Source: Burkholderiales bacterium
Lineage (GTDB): Bacteria; Pseudomonadota; Gammaproteobacteria; Burkholderiales; Burkholderiaceae_C
Direction: 5' to 3'
Assembly: GCA_947381415.1 (NCBI GenBank)
Contig: CANCVB010000008.1
Coordinates: 34,450 to 98,449 of the forward strand
Length of the DNA: 64,000 bases
A program made the position numbers and the translations under genes. Below the pieces are notes generated by a model. It saw only the letters and a list, made by a program, of their open reading frames with translations, did not search any database and was not told the DNA's origin. Shown in pieces: positions 45,770 to 54,517 of the stretch. Within the stretch, counting starts at the first letter, position 1; every line of letters starts with the position of its first letter.

Positions 45770-45803
45770 ATGTCTTTTTCCTTCGTTTGATTGGGTCATA
45801 TGT

Positions 45804-48005
45804 TTAAAGTTTAAATATCACCACGGTGACATCGTCTCGCCGTGTCTCGCTGCCCTGCCATGCGACAAATTCTTTTTTGAGCAAGTAACTCAAGTAGTCC
45901 GCATCGGCCGCGCTGTTGTTTTTGAGAATGTTTTCTGTTCGTCTGTACCCAAAAGAGGTCTTGACAGAGCCATTGCCTCCAATTTGGTCGGTTAAACCAT
46001 CTGTGACGATGGCAAAGGTATCGCCTTCTTGGTAGCGTATGGTTTGCACAAAGGGTTTGTCTTTCTCTTGTATGGGGTCTTGGTAGCCCAAGCTGCACCT
46101 TGCACCCTGGTGCCGCAAGATCTCGCCATTTGCGCTGACTTGGAACAAACCCAATTTGGCACCTGCAAACTCAATGGTGTGCTTGTCACGGTCAATACGC
46201 AGTACCGCCGCATCGCAACCGTCGTCGCTTTCGCTGTCAGGACGGTCTTGGTTCAGTCCTGTACGCACATAGTGGTCCAATGACATCAATGTCTTTGCCG
46301 GGTCTTCGGAGGTGTTGTTGGCGTAAATTCGCTCTAGTGAGTTGCTCACCAACAAAGACAACATGGCACCGGGCACGCCGTGGCCCGTGCAATCCGCCAC
46401 AGCCAATACAAAAGGACCTGGCAGTTGCGAGCTTGAAAGCCAATACAAATCCCCACCGATGGTGTCGCGTGGCTCCCAAAGGGTGGCAAAAGAAGCAAAG
46501 CGCCCATCGATGCGGGCTTGGCGTGGCAACTGTCCACGCTGCAAACGGCTGGCGTAATTGACAGAGCCCACGACCAATTGATGAGCTTGGTCAAGCTCTT
46601 GGTGCTGTTCGGCCAATTCTTTGGTCCGTTCGGCAACGGTTTCTTCCAAGATTTTGTTTTGTCCTTCCACCAGTGTTTTTTGGGCGTCAATGGACTTGGC
46701 CAAAGCCTTTTGTATCCACACATTTCGGCTCACCACTGCCAAGGCCATGATCAGTGCTTCAGCGCATAAGGCAATGGACTGCGAGACATTCGTGTTTTGT
46801 AGCAAATAACTGATACCCGATTCGGGAAGATAGCTAAACACCGAGGGATAGCCCATCAGACCTGCCACCCAAATCAACCTGAAAATAAAGTATGGAATGG
46901 AAGCCACCAACCAAAAGATAGCCACGCTCATGCCTTGCCGGTATCTTTCGATGGCTGCCGCATACAGAAAAACAAACACAAGAATCGGGAAAAAAGCATT
47001 GCCACTGAAAAACAGTTGCGGACTGATGTTGTGTTCGTAAACCGTATTGACAACCAGGTGAATCAAAAAATACGCGATCAATACGTATATCAATTGCTGG
47101 GTTTTGGGGTGGTATTTTGAAATTTGAAGGTAGGCACTTGCAAAGGTAAAGTAAAAGAAAACTTGCCCATATGCACCAATGTATGAAAACAAACCTGCCA
47201 ATGAAGTGGCACCAAAAAATTGGCCATTGGTATTGAGAAAGAATTCGGCGAAATGGGCACCGTCTTGACTTGGCAGGGTTGAGATTTGCAATAGCGCAAA
47301 TGAAATCCAAATGCCATAAAACAAACCCGCGCGGTCTTTGTTGACGAAATAGGAATACCAACCAAAAATCGTCAGGGCAAACAAAATGCCCAGCAACGCC
47401 CCTTCAAGGTAAAGACCAAAGCGCCTGGTCTCTAAAAAGCGCTCGTTATCAACCAGTTGCAAGCCAAATGTTCGGGGTGGAAAACTCGACACTGCTTTTG
47501 TGCGTGACAGCAATGTCAACGATTCATCCCGGTGCAACGTAAACAAAGCCTCCCGACTGGGTACCTTTGCAGAAGAAGGCAATGCAGGGTCGATGTCGCT
47601 GAGGAAAGTGTATTTGCCTGCGTAGTAACCCGTGGTCTTAAGTGATAAGACGCTCTCATCTGCCGTCAAAATAGTTGTTTGTATGGTTCTCCAATTTCCC
47701 TCGAGTCGAAAACTTCGGTCCGCCGCCATACGGCTACTTATCTTATGCACGATCCAGTAATGGTGACGTGCGTCAAAAGGGGCCATTTCAGCAGGCGGCT
47801 TAAAGTCTTGCTTGCGCTTCAATACATCTTCGAGTGTGAGAGACCCCGTGGGGTCGTCCAAAACCAGCGTGTGTTGTTTCAGGCTGGCAATGATCGGGGT
47901 GGCGTCTGTGACCTCAAAAGCTGGCAACGTGTCCCACCCACCCGCTAGGGCGGGGGTAAAAAGAAAAATACACAGTGCCGAAAATATAAATTTGAAGTGC
48001 TTCAT
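45804..48005 (-). CDS. siaA: SiaA-like PP2C phosphatase with 7TM-DISM sensor
   Basis: 733 residues from the ATG at 48005, directly before a clear signal peptide (FIFSALCIFLFTPALA). Order: periplasmic 7TMR-DISM extracellular domain (about 25-190), seven membrane helices (about 200-415), coiled coil (VEGQNKILEETVAERTKEL), then a SpoIIE/PP2C phosphatase with metal-site motifs GGDLYWLS, VADCTGHGVPGAM, VTDGLTDQIGG and RRDDVTVVIFKL. Pseudomonas SiaA uses a different sensor part; the switch chemistry should be the same, dephosphorylation of SiaC. First gene of the operon. Confidence 0.87.
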   Translation of the reverse strand: MKHFKFIFSALCIFLFTPALAGGWDTLPAFEVTDATPIIASLKQHTLVLDDPTGSLTLEDVLKRKQDFKPPAEMAPFDARHHYWIVHKISSRMAADRSFRLEGNWRTIQTTILTADESVLSLKTTGYYAGKYTFLSDIDPALPSSAKVPSREALFTLHRDESLTLLSRTKAVSSFPPRTFGLQLVDNERFLETRRFGLYLEGALLGILFALTIFGWYSYFVNKDRAGLFYGIWISFALLQISTLPSQDGAHFAEFFLNTNGQFFGATSLAGLFSYIGAYGQVFFYFTFASAYLQISKYHPKTQQLIYVLIAYFLIHLVVNTVYEHNISPQLFFSGNAFFPILVFVFLYAAAIERYRQGMSVAIFWLVASIPYFIFRLIWVAGLMGYPSVFSYLPESGISYLLQNTNVSQSIALCAEALIMALAVVSRNVWIQKALAKSIDAQKTLVEGQNKILEETVAERTKELAEQHQELDQAHQLVVGSVNYASRLQRGQLPRQARIDGRFASFATLWEPRDTIGGDLYWLSSSQLPGPFVLAVADCTGHGVPGAMLSLLVSNSLERIYANNTSEDPAKTLMSLDHYVRTGLNQDRPDSESDDGCDAAVLRIDRDKHTIEFAGAKLGLFQVSANGEILRHQGARCSLGYQDPIQEKDKPFVQTIRYQEGDTFAIVTDGLTDQIGGNGSVKTSFGYRRTENILKNNSAADADYLSYLLKKEFVAWQGSETRRDDVTVVIFKL

Positions 48006-48202
48006 GACAAAGAAGTCCAAACAGGAACGGGGGTTTATTTATCTTAAATTAAGCAAATGTTAATTGCATTAATTTTTTAGATTTTCTTAAATTTTTCAGT
48101 ATGAAATGACAACATCAACATTTTTCTAATGCGGGTTAGCCCTTAGAGGCGTGCATTCCGTATCAGGTCAAGATAGAGAATAACTTTGAAAGGAATATTG
48201 AA
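48006..48202. promoter_or_regulatory. Divergent promoter region of the sia/cAMP operon
   Basis: About 200 AT-rich bases between the divergent siaA and ABM-domain genes, with poly-T/A tracts and TTAAT/ATTAA repeats near 48040-48095. No FNR box or GTGC-N6-GCAC palindrome is visible, so the operon does not share those candidate sites. Confidence 0.4.
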
Positions 48203-48637
48203 ATGAACAGCAGCAACAGCTTGCCCATGGTCAAGCAAACAATAAAAAGCTTGAAAAGTGCTGTGTCGTGCGGCGCTGTGTCTGTTGGGCTAACGCTGGC
48301 CTTGTCCGTGGTGCCTGCGGTCAGCATGGGACAAACCACCGACAGCTTTGTGCTCGTCACTGTTCAACTGAATTTAAAGCCTGGCAAAGTGGAACCGCTG
48401 AGCAAAGAGGTGTTGGAAAACGCTTTGAAAGAGACCCGTCGGTTTGAAGGATTGATTGGCCTTGAGGTGTATGCAGAACAAGGTGCAGACACCATCTTGA
48501 TCGTTGAAAAATGGAAGTCCAGGGCGCACAACGAAAAATACCGCGAGTGGAGAAAAACCTCTGGTTTTGGACCCATGGTTGCGCCCTACGTGACCGGCCC
48601 GTCGGTGGTTCGTTATTTTGACCCCAGACCCGAGTAA
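48203..48637 (+). CDS. Exported antibiotic-biosynthesis-monooxygenase (ABM) domain protein
   Basis: 144 residues with AAGGA eight bases before the ATG. Signal peptide (VSVGLTLALSVVPAVSMG), then one ABM domain: VLVTVQLNLKPGKVEPL, the LIGLEVYAEQGADTILIVEKWKS strands (read in parts) and a C-terminal strand PSVVRYF. Most ABM proteins are cytoplasmic dimers such as quinol monooxygenases; export is less common. The function is not assignable. Divergent from siaA. Confidence 0.8.
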   Translation: MNSSNSLPMVKQTIKSLKSAVSCGAVSVGLTLALSVVPAVSMGQTTDSFVLVTVQLNLKPGKVEPLSKEVLENALKETRRFEGLIGLEVYAEQGADTILIVEKWKSRAHNEKYREWRKTSGFGPMVAPYVTGPSVVRYFDPRPE

Positions 48638-48665
48638 GGGCTGAGCTTGGGTGGGCGCCCCCGCC

Positions 48666-49826
48666 TTACATCGATGCTTGCAGCATGACGCGGTAGTCTT
48701 CTGCTGTTGCTTCGCGAGGGTTGGTTTTGTGTGAGTGGTCAGCGATGGCGCCCACAATGATGTCATCAAATTGCAAAGCACTAACACCCATCGAGGCCAA
48801 ACCGCTGGGCAAGCCCAAGCGTGCATTCATGGCGTGGATGGCGTCACCGATGGTGTGTTCGGGCTTGGCACTGGTTGGCAAACCCATGGCTTGCGCCATG
48901 CGGGCCAAACGGTGCTCGGTTTGCATGGACGGGGTTTGCGCATTGAAAGCAATGACGGCCGGCAGGAACATTGCGTTCAAGGTACCGTGGTGTAACTTGG
49001 GATTGATGCCACCCAGGCTGTGGCTGAGTGAATGCACGCAGCCCAAGCCCTTTTGAAAGGCCATCGCGCCTTGCATGGACGCGCTCATCATCTGCAGGCG
49101 CGCATCGCGGTCATTGCCGTCTCGCGTTGCCCGTTCGATGTGCGCCCAACCACGCGCCAACCCATCCAAGGCAATGCCGTCGGCGGGTGGGTTGAAAGCC
49201 GATGACATAAAGGTTTCCATGCAATGGGCGATGGCATCCATGCCCGTGGCGGCCGTTAGCAATGGCGGCAAGCCGAGCGTGAGGCTTGGGTCTAACAAAG
49301 CCACCTTGGGCACCAAATGCCAAGAGTGAAAACCCAATTTCCGACCGTCATCCACAATCAGAATGGCGCCTCGGGCCACCTCGCTGCCCGTGCCTGCGGT
49401 GGTGGGTACCGCAATCAGTGGCAAGACTTTCTCGGTGATGCGAGGTGATCCCCCCTCGATGGTGGCGTAAGTGGTCAATGGGCCAGCATGGGTCGCCGCA
49501 ATGGCCACGCCCTTGGCACAGTCGATGGAAGAGCCTCCGCCAAAAGCAATCAGGCCATCGCATTGGTTTTGCTGGCACAAGGCTGTTGCTGCACGCACGG
49601 CAGCCTCGGTGGGGTTGGACGGTGTGGCATCAAACACGGTAACCGACATCCCTTTGAGGGCGTCCAAAGCTTGGTCAAGCAAGCCCGCTGCTTTGATACC
49701 GCCATCGGTCACGATGAGTGGTCTTGTGATGCCAATGCGTTGGCATTCCTCGGAGAGGCGTTGCAAGGCGCCGTATTCAATATGGACTTGGGTGATGTAA
49801 AAGATACTGGCCATGGCTTTTTCCAC
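48666..49826 (-). CDS. Iron-containing alcohol dehydrogenase
   Basis: 386 residues of the group III (Fe-type) family: GGGSSIDCAKGVAI nucleotide motif, TTAGTGSEV, and metal-binding histidines in the MDAIAHCMETF and CVHSLSHSLGG segments. It oxidises alcohols or reduces aldehydes with NAD(P). Ends at ATVTE-like VMLQASM. Neighbours do not define a pathway: it stands alone, divergent from the thioesterase-GNAT gene and convergent with the ABM gene. Confidence 0.9.
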   Translation of the reverse strand: MEKAMASIFYITQVHIEYGALQRLSEECQRIGITRPLIVTDGGIKAAGLLDQALDALKGMSVTVFDATPSNPTEAAVRAATALCQQNQCDGLIAFGGGSSIDCAKGVAIAATHAGPLTTYATIEGGSPRITEKVLPLIAVPTTAGTGSEVARGAILIVDDGRKLGFHSWHLVPKVALLDPSLTLGLPPLLTAATGMDAIAHCMETFMSSAFNPPADGIALDGLARGWAHIERATRDGNDRDARLQMMSASMQGAMAFQKGLGCVHSLSHSLGGINPKLHHGTLNAMFLPAVIAFNAQTPSMQTEHRLARMAQAMGLPTSAKPEHTIGDAIHAMNARLGLPSGLASMGVSALQFDDIIVGAIADHSHKTNPREATAEDYRVMLQASM

Positions 49827-49873
49827 TCAGCTCGTTGTAGGATGCCCCCCACTTTAACGGACAAACCACTGCC

Positions 49874-50731
49874 ATGAACCGCCAAGACTTTCGCTTTTTT
49901 CATGCCCTTCGCGTGCGCTGGGTTGAAGTTGATATGCAAAAAATCGTCTTCAATGGCCACTATCTGATGTATTTGGACACTGCTGTCGCTGACTATTGGC
50001 GCGCCCTTGCCCTGCCCTACGAGCAAAGCCTGCACGGCATGGGCGGCGACTTGTTCGTGGTCAAGTCCACCCTCGAGTACAAAGCATCTGCGGTGTATGA
50101 CGACTTGCTTCACATCGGCATGCGTTGTTCGCGCATAGGCAACTCTTCCATGCTGTTTGAGGGCGTGGTGTTTCGCGGCGAGCAAGTCTTGGTCAAGGGC
50201 GAGTTGGTCTATGTGTACGCGGACCCCGCTACCCAGACGTCCCAGCCTGTGCCACAGGTATTGCGCGATATTTTGTTGGGTTTTGAGCAAGGTGAGAGCG
50301 TCACCGCTTTGCAGTTGGGTAGCTGGGAAAAGCTCCAAACCTTGGCCGCGCCTTTGCGCACCGAGGTGTTTGTGGACGAGCAAGGTGTGGACCAAGCCTT
50401 GGAATGGGATGCCGATGATGCGCATTGCGTGCATGCGGTGTTGTGCAACCGTTTGGGTTTGCCTGTGGCTACAGGACGTTTGTTGCCCTCAGTCAATGGG
50501 GTCGCCAAAATTGGGCGCATGGCGGTCAAGCGGGTGTTGCGCGGTCAGCGTTTAGGCGACCAGGTGTTGTCGGCTTTGATGGATGTGGCGCGGCAACGCG
50601 GGGACAAAGCGATATTGCTGCACGCCCAATGCAGCGCCGAAAACTTCTACCAACGTCAAGGCTTTCGCCGCCAAGGCGAGGTGTTCATGGAAGCTGATAT
50701 GGCGCATGTCGAAATGGTTTGCGCTTTGTAA
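49874..50731 (+). CDS. Fusion: YbgC-like acyl-CoA thioesterase + GNAT acetyltransferase
   Basis: 285 residues. Residues 1-135 are a hot-dog thioesterase (VRWVEVDMQKIVFNGHYLMYLD, with the active-site Asp in VDM). Residues about 145-285 are a GNAT domain similar to ElaA-type proteins (RTEVFVDEQGV, VATGRLLP, the acetyl-CoA loop VKRVLRGQRLGDQVL and AENFYQRQGF). Such fusions occur in Comamonadaceae. The combined job is unknown; an acyl-CoA handling pair is plausible. Confidence 0.85.
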   Translation: MNRQDFRFFHALRVRWVEVDMQKIVFNGHYLMYLDTAVADYWRALALPYEQSLHGMGGDLFVVKSTLEYKASAVYDDLLHIGMRCSRIGNSSMLFEGVVFRGEQVLVKGELVYVYADPATQTSQPVPQVLRDILLGFEQGESVTALQLGSWEKLQTLAAPLRTEVFVDEQGVDQALEWDADDAHCVHAVLCNRLGLPVATGRLLPSVNGVAKIGRMAVKRVLRGQRLGDQVLSALMDVARQRGDKAILLHAQCSAENFYQRQGFRRQGEVFMEADMAHVEMVCAL

Positions 50732-50740
50732 GGCTCAAAT

Positions 50741-51823
50741 TTAAAGGGCTTCCACCCGGCCATGGTCTGGTTGCAACAACCATTGCGACAACTCGTCTGC
50801 CAAGCGTTCTGCCTCGCCTACCGCTTGTTGCCAGACCTTGACTCGACTGGCCAAATCTTGTCCATACGTGGTGAAGTCTGTGCGGTCAGGCAGTTTGCCA
50901 TTGGGCAGACTGCGCACCCAATCTGGATCTGGTGCCAGCAACAGCGTGCTGTCTAAAAATGCACTGGCCTGGTGGCGGTGGGCCAGTTTTTTGTCCAACC
51001 AGCCTGGCACCACGGCTTTTTGGAAATGTGGGTACAAGGTCAAGCCTTTGGCTGGGCGATAGTCCAAGTGCAGGTGGTAATCGGTGATGCCACCATCCCA
51101 ATAAGCACCGGCAGGCGCACCCTGAATGGCTTTGACTGCCTCCAAAACAAAAGGGATAGAGCAACTTGCTTGTACCGCATCCATGAAGTTGTCTTCACGC
51201 AAAGCCAATTGTCGCGAGGGGTAATCCTTGGTCGCAAATGGCAAAGGATGGGGTTCACCCATGAAAGGACTGGAAAAAACCACCCGCTCCAGCCACTTGC
51301 CCATGGCCGGTCGACTCAAGAAGTTGCTGATATAGGCTGCGCCATAGCCCAAAGGTGTGCGCCAAGCGTTGTCCTTCGACAGCAAACCCAAACCACGCGA
51401 GGTCATCACATGCAAGCGGTAGCGAGGATGCTGAATCACCTGGTGAACACGCCCACTGTAAAAGCGGTGCAAATTGGCAGCGAAATCGTTACTGACTTGG
51501 CGCGGCGTGGGGCGACGCTGGCCAGGCGCGAGTTCATAGTGTTGGTGGATATAGGCGTCTTCCAGGGCCAGCAATTCTTTTTCTGGTTGCGGTAGGCAAG
51601 CGGTTGCCAGTCGCCAAGCACCGATGGAAGCACCTACCAAATCGATGGGCTGATCGCTGCGCGGCAGCCAATGGCCAAACAAAAAACGGTCTATCGGACC
51701 CAAGATCAAGCCCTTGGGCCCACCCGCTGCACCAGGCACCACGCTGATGTGCTGAGGTAACAAACCTTTGTCGGCAATGTGCTGGCGCGCCGAGGGGCCA
51801 GCATATATGCGCAATGCCCTCAT
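50741..51823 (-). CDS. Patatin-like phospholipase
   Basis: 360 residues: oxyanion loop GAAGGPKGL (31-39), nucleophile elbow GASIGA with Ser66 and the catalytic Asp in a WDGGITDYHL segment, together the Ser/Asp dyad of patatins. It probably hydrolyses membrane lipids in the cytoplasm. Convergent with the thioesterase-GNAT gene (nine bases between stops) and 13 bases after the ligase gene stop, so it may be cotranscribed with that gene. Confidence 0.85.
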   Translation of the reverse strand: MRALRIYAGPSARQHIADKGLLPQHISVVPGAAGGPKGLILGPIDRFLFGHWLPRSDQPIDLVGASIGAWRLATACLPQPEKELLALEDAYIHQHYELAPGQRRPTPRQVSNDFAANLHRFYSGRVHQVIQHPRYRLHVMTSRGLGLLSKDNAWRTPLGYGAAYISNFLSRPAMGKWLERVVFSSPFMGEPHPLPFATKDYPSRQLALREDNFMDAVQASCSIPFVLEAVKAIQGAPAGAYWDGGITDYHLHLDYRPAKGLTLYPHFQKAVVPGWLDKKLAHRHQASAFLDSTLLLAPDPDWVRSLPNGKLPDRTDFTTYGQDLASRVKVWQQAVGEAERLADELSQWLLQPDHGRVEAL

Positions 51824-51836
51824 GGCAGCACCATTG

Positions 51837-53573
51837 TCAGTTTTTGCAATTCAAGATAGAGGGGGGTAACTGAGCTAACCACGCTTTGTACCGAGGGTCT
51901 TGTAAAGACAACAAGTGTATTTGAATCGCCTCCCAATTTTTTTCAGGTGCATTTAAACAAATTCGCTTGGCCAGTTGGTTGGCAACCGCGGTCTCGCCGT
52001 CTTGAATCGTGATTTTGAGCAAAGGCAAGTTGAGAAACAAAGTTTGTGAAAACACATTGGCATTTTCTTTGGCAATTCGGCGCAGCACGGGGCGGGTGTC
52101 ATCGGTCACCATGGTATTGACCATGAAGATGCTTTCAAACAGCAACACGTTCCACCACACGGTTTTGTTCGCCTCGATCAGTTCTTCTTTGGACCCGTTT
52201 TGCGCAAATCGTTCGTAAGCGGTCGCCGATTTGTAATGATCGACAAAAAACCAAGCTGTGAAAAACAGCAAAAGAAGCCCAAGACCTTTGACCAGCCATA
52301 AAGGGAAACGCAATGGGTAAGCTTCTTCGGGCAATAGACTCAAAGCAAAGCCAAATAAAAATAAAAACATGGCGTGCCACAAAGGGTATTCCAACAAACT
52401 GTGCAGCCCTAAAACCATCACCACACAGAGCATGGCCAATTCAGCACCGTTGGCTTGTTGCCAAGGCTTTTTCTTCACCAACCAATAAGCCGCAAACACC
52501 AGCAACGACAGGCTGCCCAGCACGCCTAATTCAACCTGAATCTGTGCAACAAGGTTATGGGCATGGTCTACAGGGTCATCAATGCCCGGCGTCAACACTT
52601 CGGCGACTTGCAACTGTCGCCATCCCACACCCATCCACGGGTGCTGTTGAATCAGCAACCACACATCTTTCAAAATTTGCAAGCGATGGGACCCCGAGGC
52701 TTGCACTGCTTTACTCGAATCATTTATCAGCTGTCCTGAAATCCAATCCCATCTCACCAGTGTTTCGCCAAGCGCGATGGCCAATAATTGCCAAACCACC
52801 AAGGCCACCCATACCCAAGAAATCTTCAAACGCTGCCGAAGCAAGGCCAACAAGCAACTGACAAGAAATATCTCTAAATAGCCCGTGCGCGAACTGGTGC
52901 CATACACCGCCAACATCATGACGCCCATGGCCAACAGACGCCAAGCCACAGGTCGTGCACTTTGTTCGCCCTCTTCAGGCTTGAGAAACACCAAGCTCAC
53001 CATGGCGCATACCATCAAACTGGCGCTCAAATTGGGTTGCCCCAAAAAACCACCCTGTCTAGGGAATGAGGCTGACTTGTTTAACCAAGGAATAAACACC
53101 TCCTCCATTTGAAACATTTGAAGCCAAATGGATGCAGCTTGCAATAAACCGGCTATCAGCACGCTGGCCATGACGGTTTGGGCAAGCAGTTGCCCCTGTC
53201 CGGCATTGACCCACATCTTGACCCAGGCACAAAGCAAGACAACAGCAAATAGGTAGGACGTGCTGACCAACAAATAGCTGAAGTAGGTTGTGTTGATGCC
53301 AACGATGTATTGCACAAAAGCCAGCCACAGCCAACCGCCGCACAACATACCCAGCGAGGTCAAACCAAAACCTGTGGCACCACGCGGCAAGCAAAAACAG
53401 GTCACCATGCCAAACAAACCCAGCCCAGTAAATGCGATCAGGTCGGAGTTAAGGCGGGGTGTTACCGGGTTGATGTACGGCATGGCGCTGCCGGCAAACA
53501 ACAAGACAACCGTCAAAAAAAGCAGTAATGACGCTTTTGGAGAAATATTTTTAAATGATTTAAATATATTCAT
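51837..53573 (-). CDS. PglL/Wzy-type membrane glycosyl ligase
   Basis: 578 residues from the ATG at 53573; a GTG at 53612 is also in frame. About 12 membrane helices, a GFLGQPNLSAS motif typical of the PglL_A domain and a DHAHNLVAQIQVELG periplasmic-loop motif typical of Wzy_C, then a soluble C-terminal third like Wzy_C_2. PglL enzymes transfer lipid-linked oligosaccharide to pilin or other proteins; WaaL/Wzy functions are the alternatives. No glycan genes are adjacent. Promoter region is AT-rich and short. Confidence 0.8.
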   Translation of the reverse strand: MNIFKSFKNISPKASLLLFLTVVLLFAGSAMPYINPVTPRLNSDLIAFTGLGLFGMVTCFCLPRGATGFGLTSLGMLCGGWLWLAFVQYIVGINTTYFSYLLVSTSYLFAVVLLCAWVKMWVNAGQGQLLAQTVMASVLIAGLLQAASIWLQMFQMEEVFIPWLNKSASFPRQGGFLGQPNLSASLMVCAMVSLVFLKPEEGEQSARPVAWRLLAMGVMMLAVYGTSSRTGYLEIFLVSCLLALLRQRLKISWVWVALVVWQLLAIALGETLVRWDWISGQLINDSSKAVQASGSHRLQILKDVWLLIQQHPWMGVGWRQLQVAEVLTPGIDDPVDHAHNLVAQIQVELGVLGSLSLLVFAAYWLVKKKPWQQANGAELAMLCVVMVLGLHSLLEYPLWHAMFLFLFGFALSLLPEEAYPLRFPLWLVKGLGLLLLFFTAWFFVDHYKSATAYERFAQNGSKEELIEANKTVWWNVLLFESIFMVNTMVTDDTRPVLRRIAKENANVFSQTLFLNLPLLKITIQDGETAVANQLAKRICLNAPEKNWEAIQIHLLSLQDPRYKAWLAQLPPSILNCKN

Positions 53574-53614
53574 TTTATCAAAATTGACGAAAAAATTAAA
53601 TACATTGTACACAT

Positions 53615-54517
53615 TTATTCGTTGAGAGATTCCCTGAGTGACATACCGATGTCAGGACGTTCAGCAAACGGATCTGGCGGGTTGTGGCCTGCCACGATGG
53701 CGTCAAAGCGGGTTTGGGCGTTGCCCAAGGCCTTGGGATGGCTGTAGATGTAAAACTGGTCGGCTTGCATGGCGTCAAACACCATCTGCGCCACTTGAGC
53801 CGCACTCACCTTGCCGCTGCTGACCGCCTTGTCGCTCATGGCCTGGCCGATGCGTTGGCTTTGTGTGGGCGCTTCGGCCTTCAAACCTTCGGGGCGGTTG
53901 CGTTCGCTGCTGTTGATGCCTGTCGGCACAAAGTAAGGACACAACACGCTGGCGCTCACCTGGTCGCTCACCAATTTCAAGTCTTGGTACAGGGTTTCGG
54001 TGAGGGACACCACCGCATGTTTGGTGACGTTGTAAATGCCCATGTTGGGCGGCGTGAGCAAACCCGCCATGCTGGCGGTGTTGACGATGTGACCTTGGTA
54101 GGAAGCATCCTTCTTGGCCGCCTCAAGCATCATGGGGGTGAACAAGCGAACGCCATGGATCACGCCCCACAGGTTGACACCCAAGAGCCACTCCCAGTCT
54201 TTGACCGAGTTTTCCCACACCAAGCCACCCGCGCCCACACCCGCGTTGTTGAACACAAAGTGCGGCGCACCAAAGCGCTCGAAGACGGCCGTGGCCAGTT
54301 CTTGCATGTCGTCGGCATTCGACACATCCACCCGCTTGGCCATGACGGTGGCACCCTGAGCCTTGAGCGCGTCGTGCGCCTCTTTCAGCGCGTCTTTTTG
54401 CACGTCCACCAAGACCAGGTTCATGCCCAGCGAGGCACCAATGCGGGCGCATTCTAGGCCAAAACCCGAGGCCCCGCCCGTCAGCACCGCCGTTTTGCCT
54501 TTGAAATTCGAAATCAT
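53615..54517 (-). CDS. Short-chain dehydrogenase/reductase
   Basis: 300 residues from the ATG at 54517; the frame runs 135 codons further, but that stretch is antisense-like filler over the GST gene. TGGASGFG cofactor motif (residues 13-20), NNAGVG, catalytic Ser (NTASMAG) and YNVTK. Longer C-terminal region than average (NPPDPFAERPDIGMSLRE). The four-base overlap with the GST-like gene ties it to the fatty-acid operon. The substrate is unknown. Confidence 0.88.
   Translation of the reverse strand: MISNFKGKTAVLTGGASGFGLECARIGASLGMNLVLVDVQKDALKEAHDALKAQGATVMAKRVDVSNADDMQELATAVFERFGAPHFVFNNAGVGAGGLVWENSVKDWEWLLGVNLWGVIHGVRLFTPMMLEAAKKDASYQGHIVNTASMAGLLTPPNMGIYNVTKHAVVSLTETLYQDLKLVSDQVSASVLCPYFVPTGINSSERNRPEGLKAEAPTQSQRIGQAMSDKAVSSGKVSAAQVAQMVFDAMQADQFYIYSHPKALGNAQTRFDAIVAGHNPPDPFAERPDIGMSLRESLNE

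Noticed and set aside
48638..48665. Terminator between the convergent ABM and alcohol dehydrogenase genes
   Set aside because: A short GGGCGCCC dyad is present but there is no T-run on either strand.
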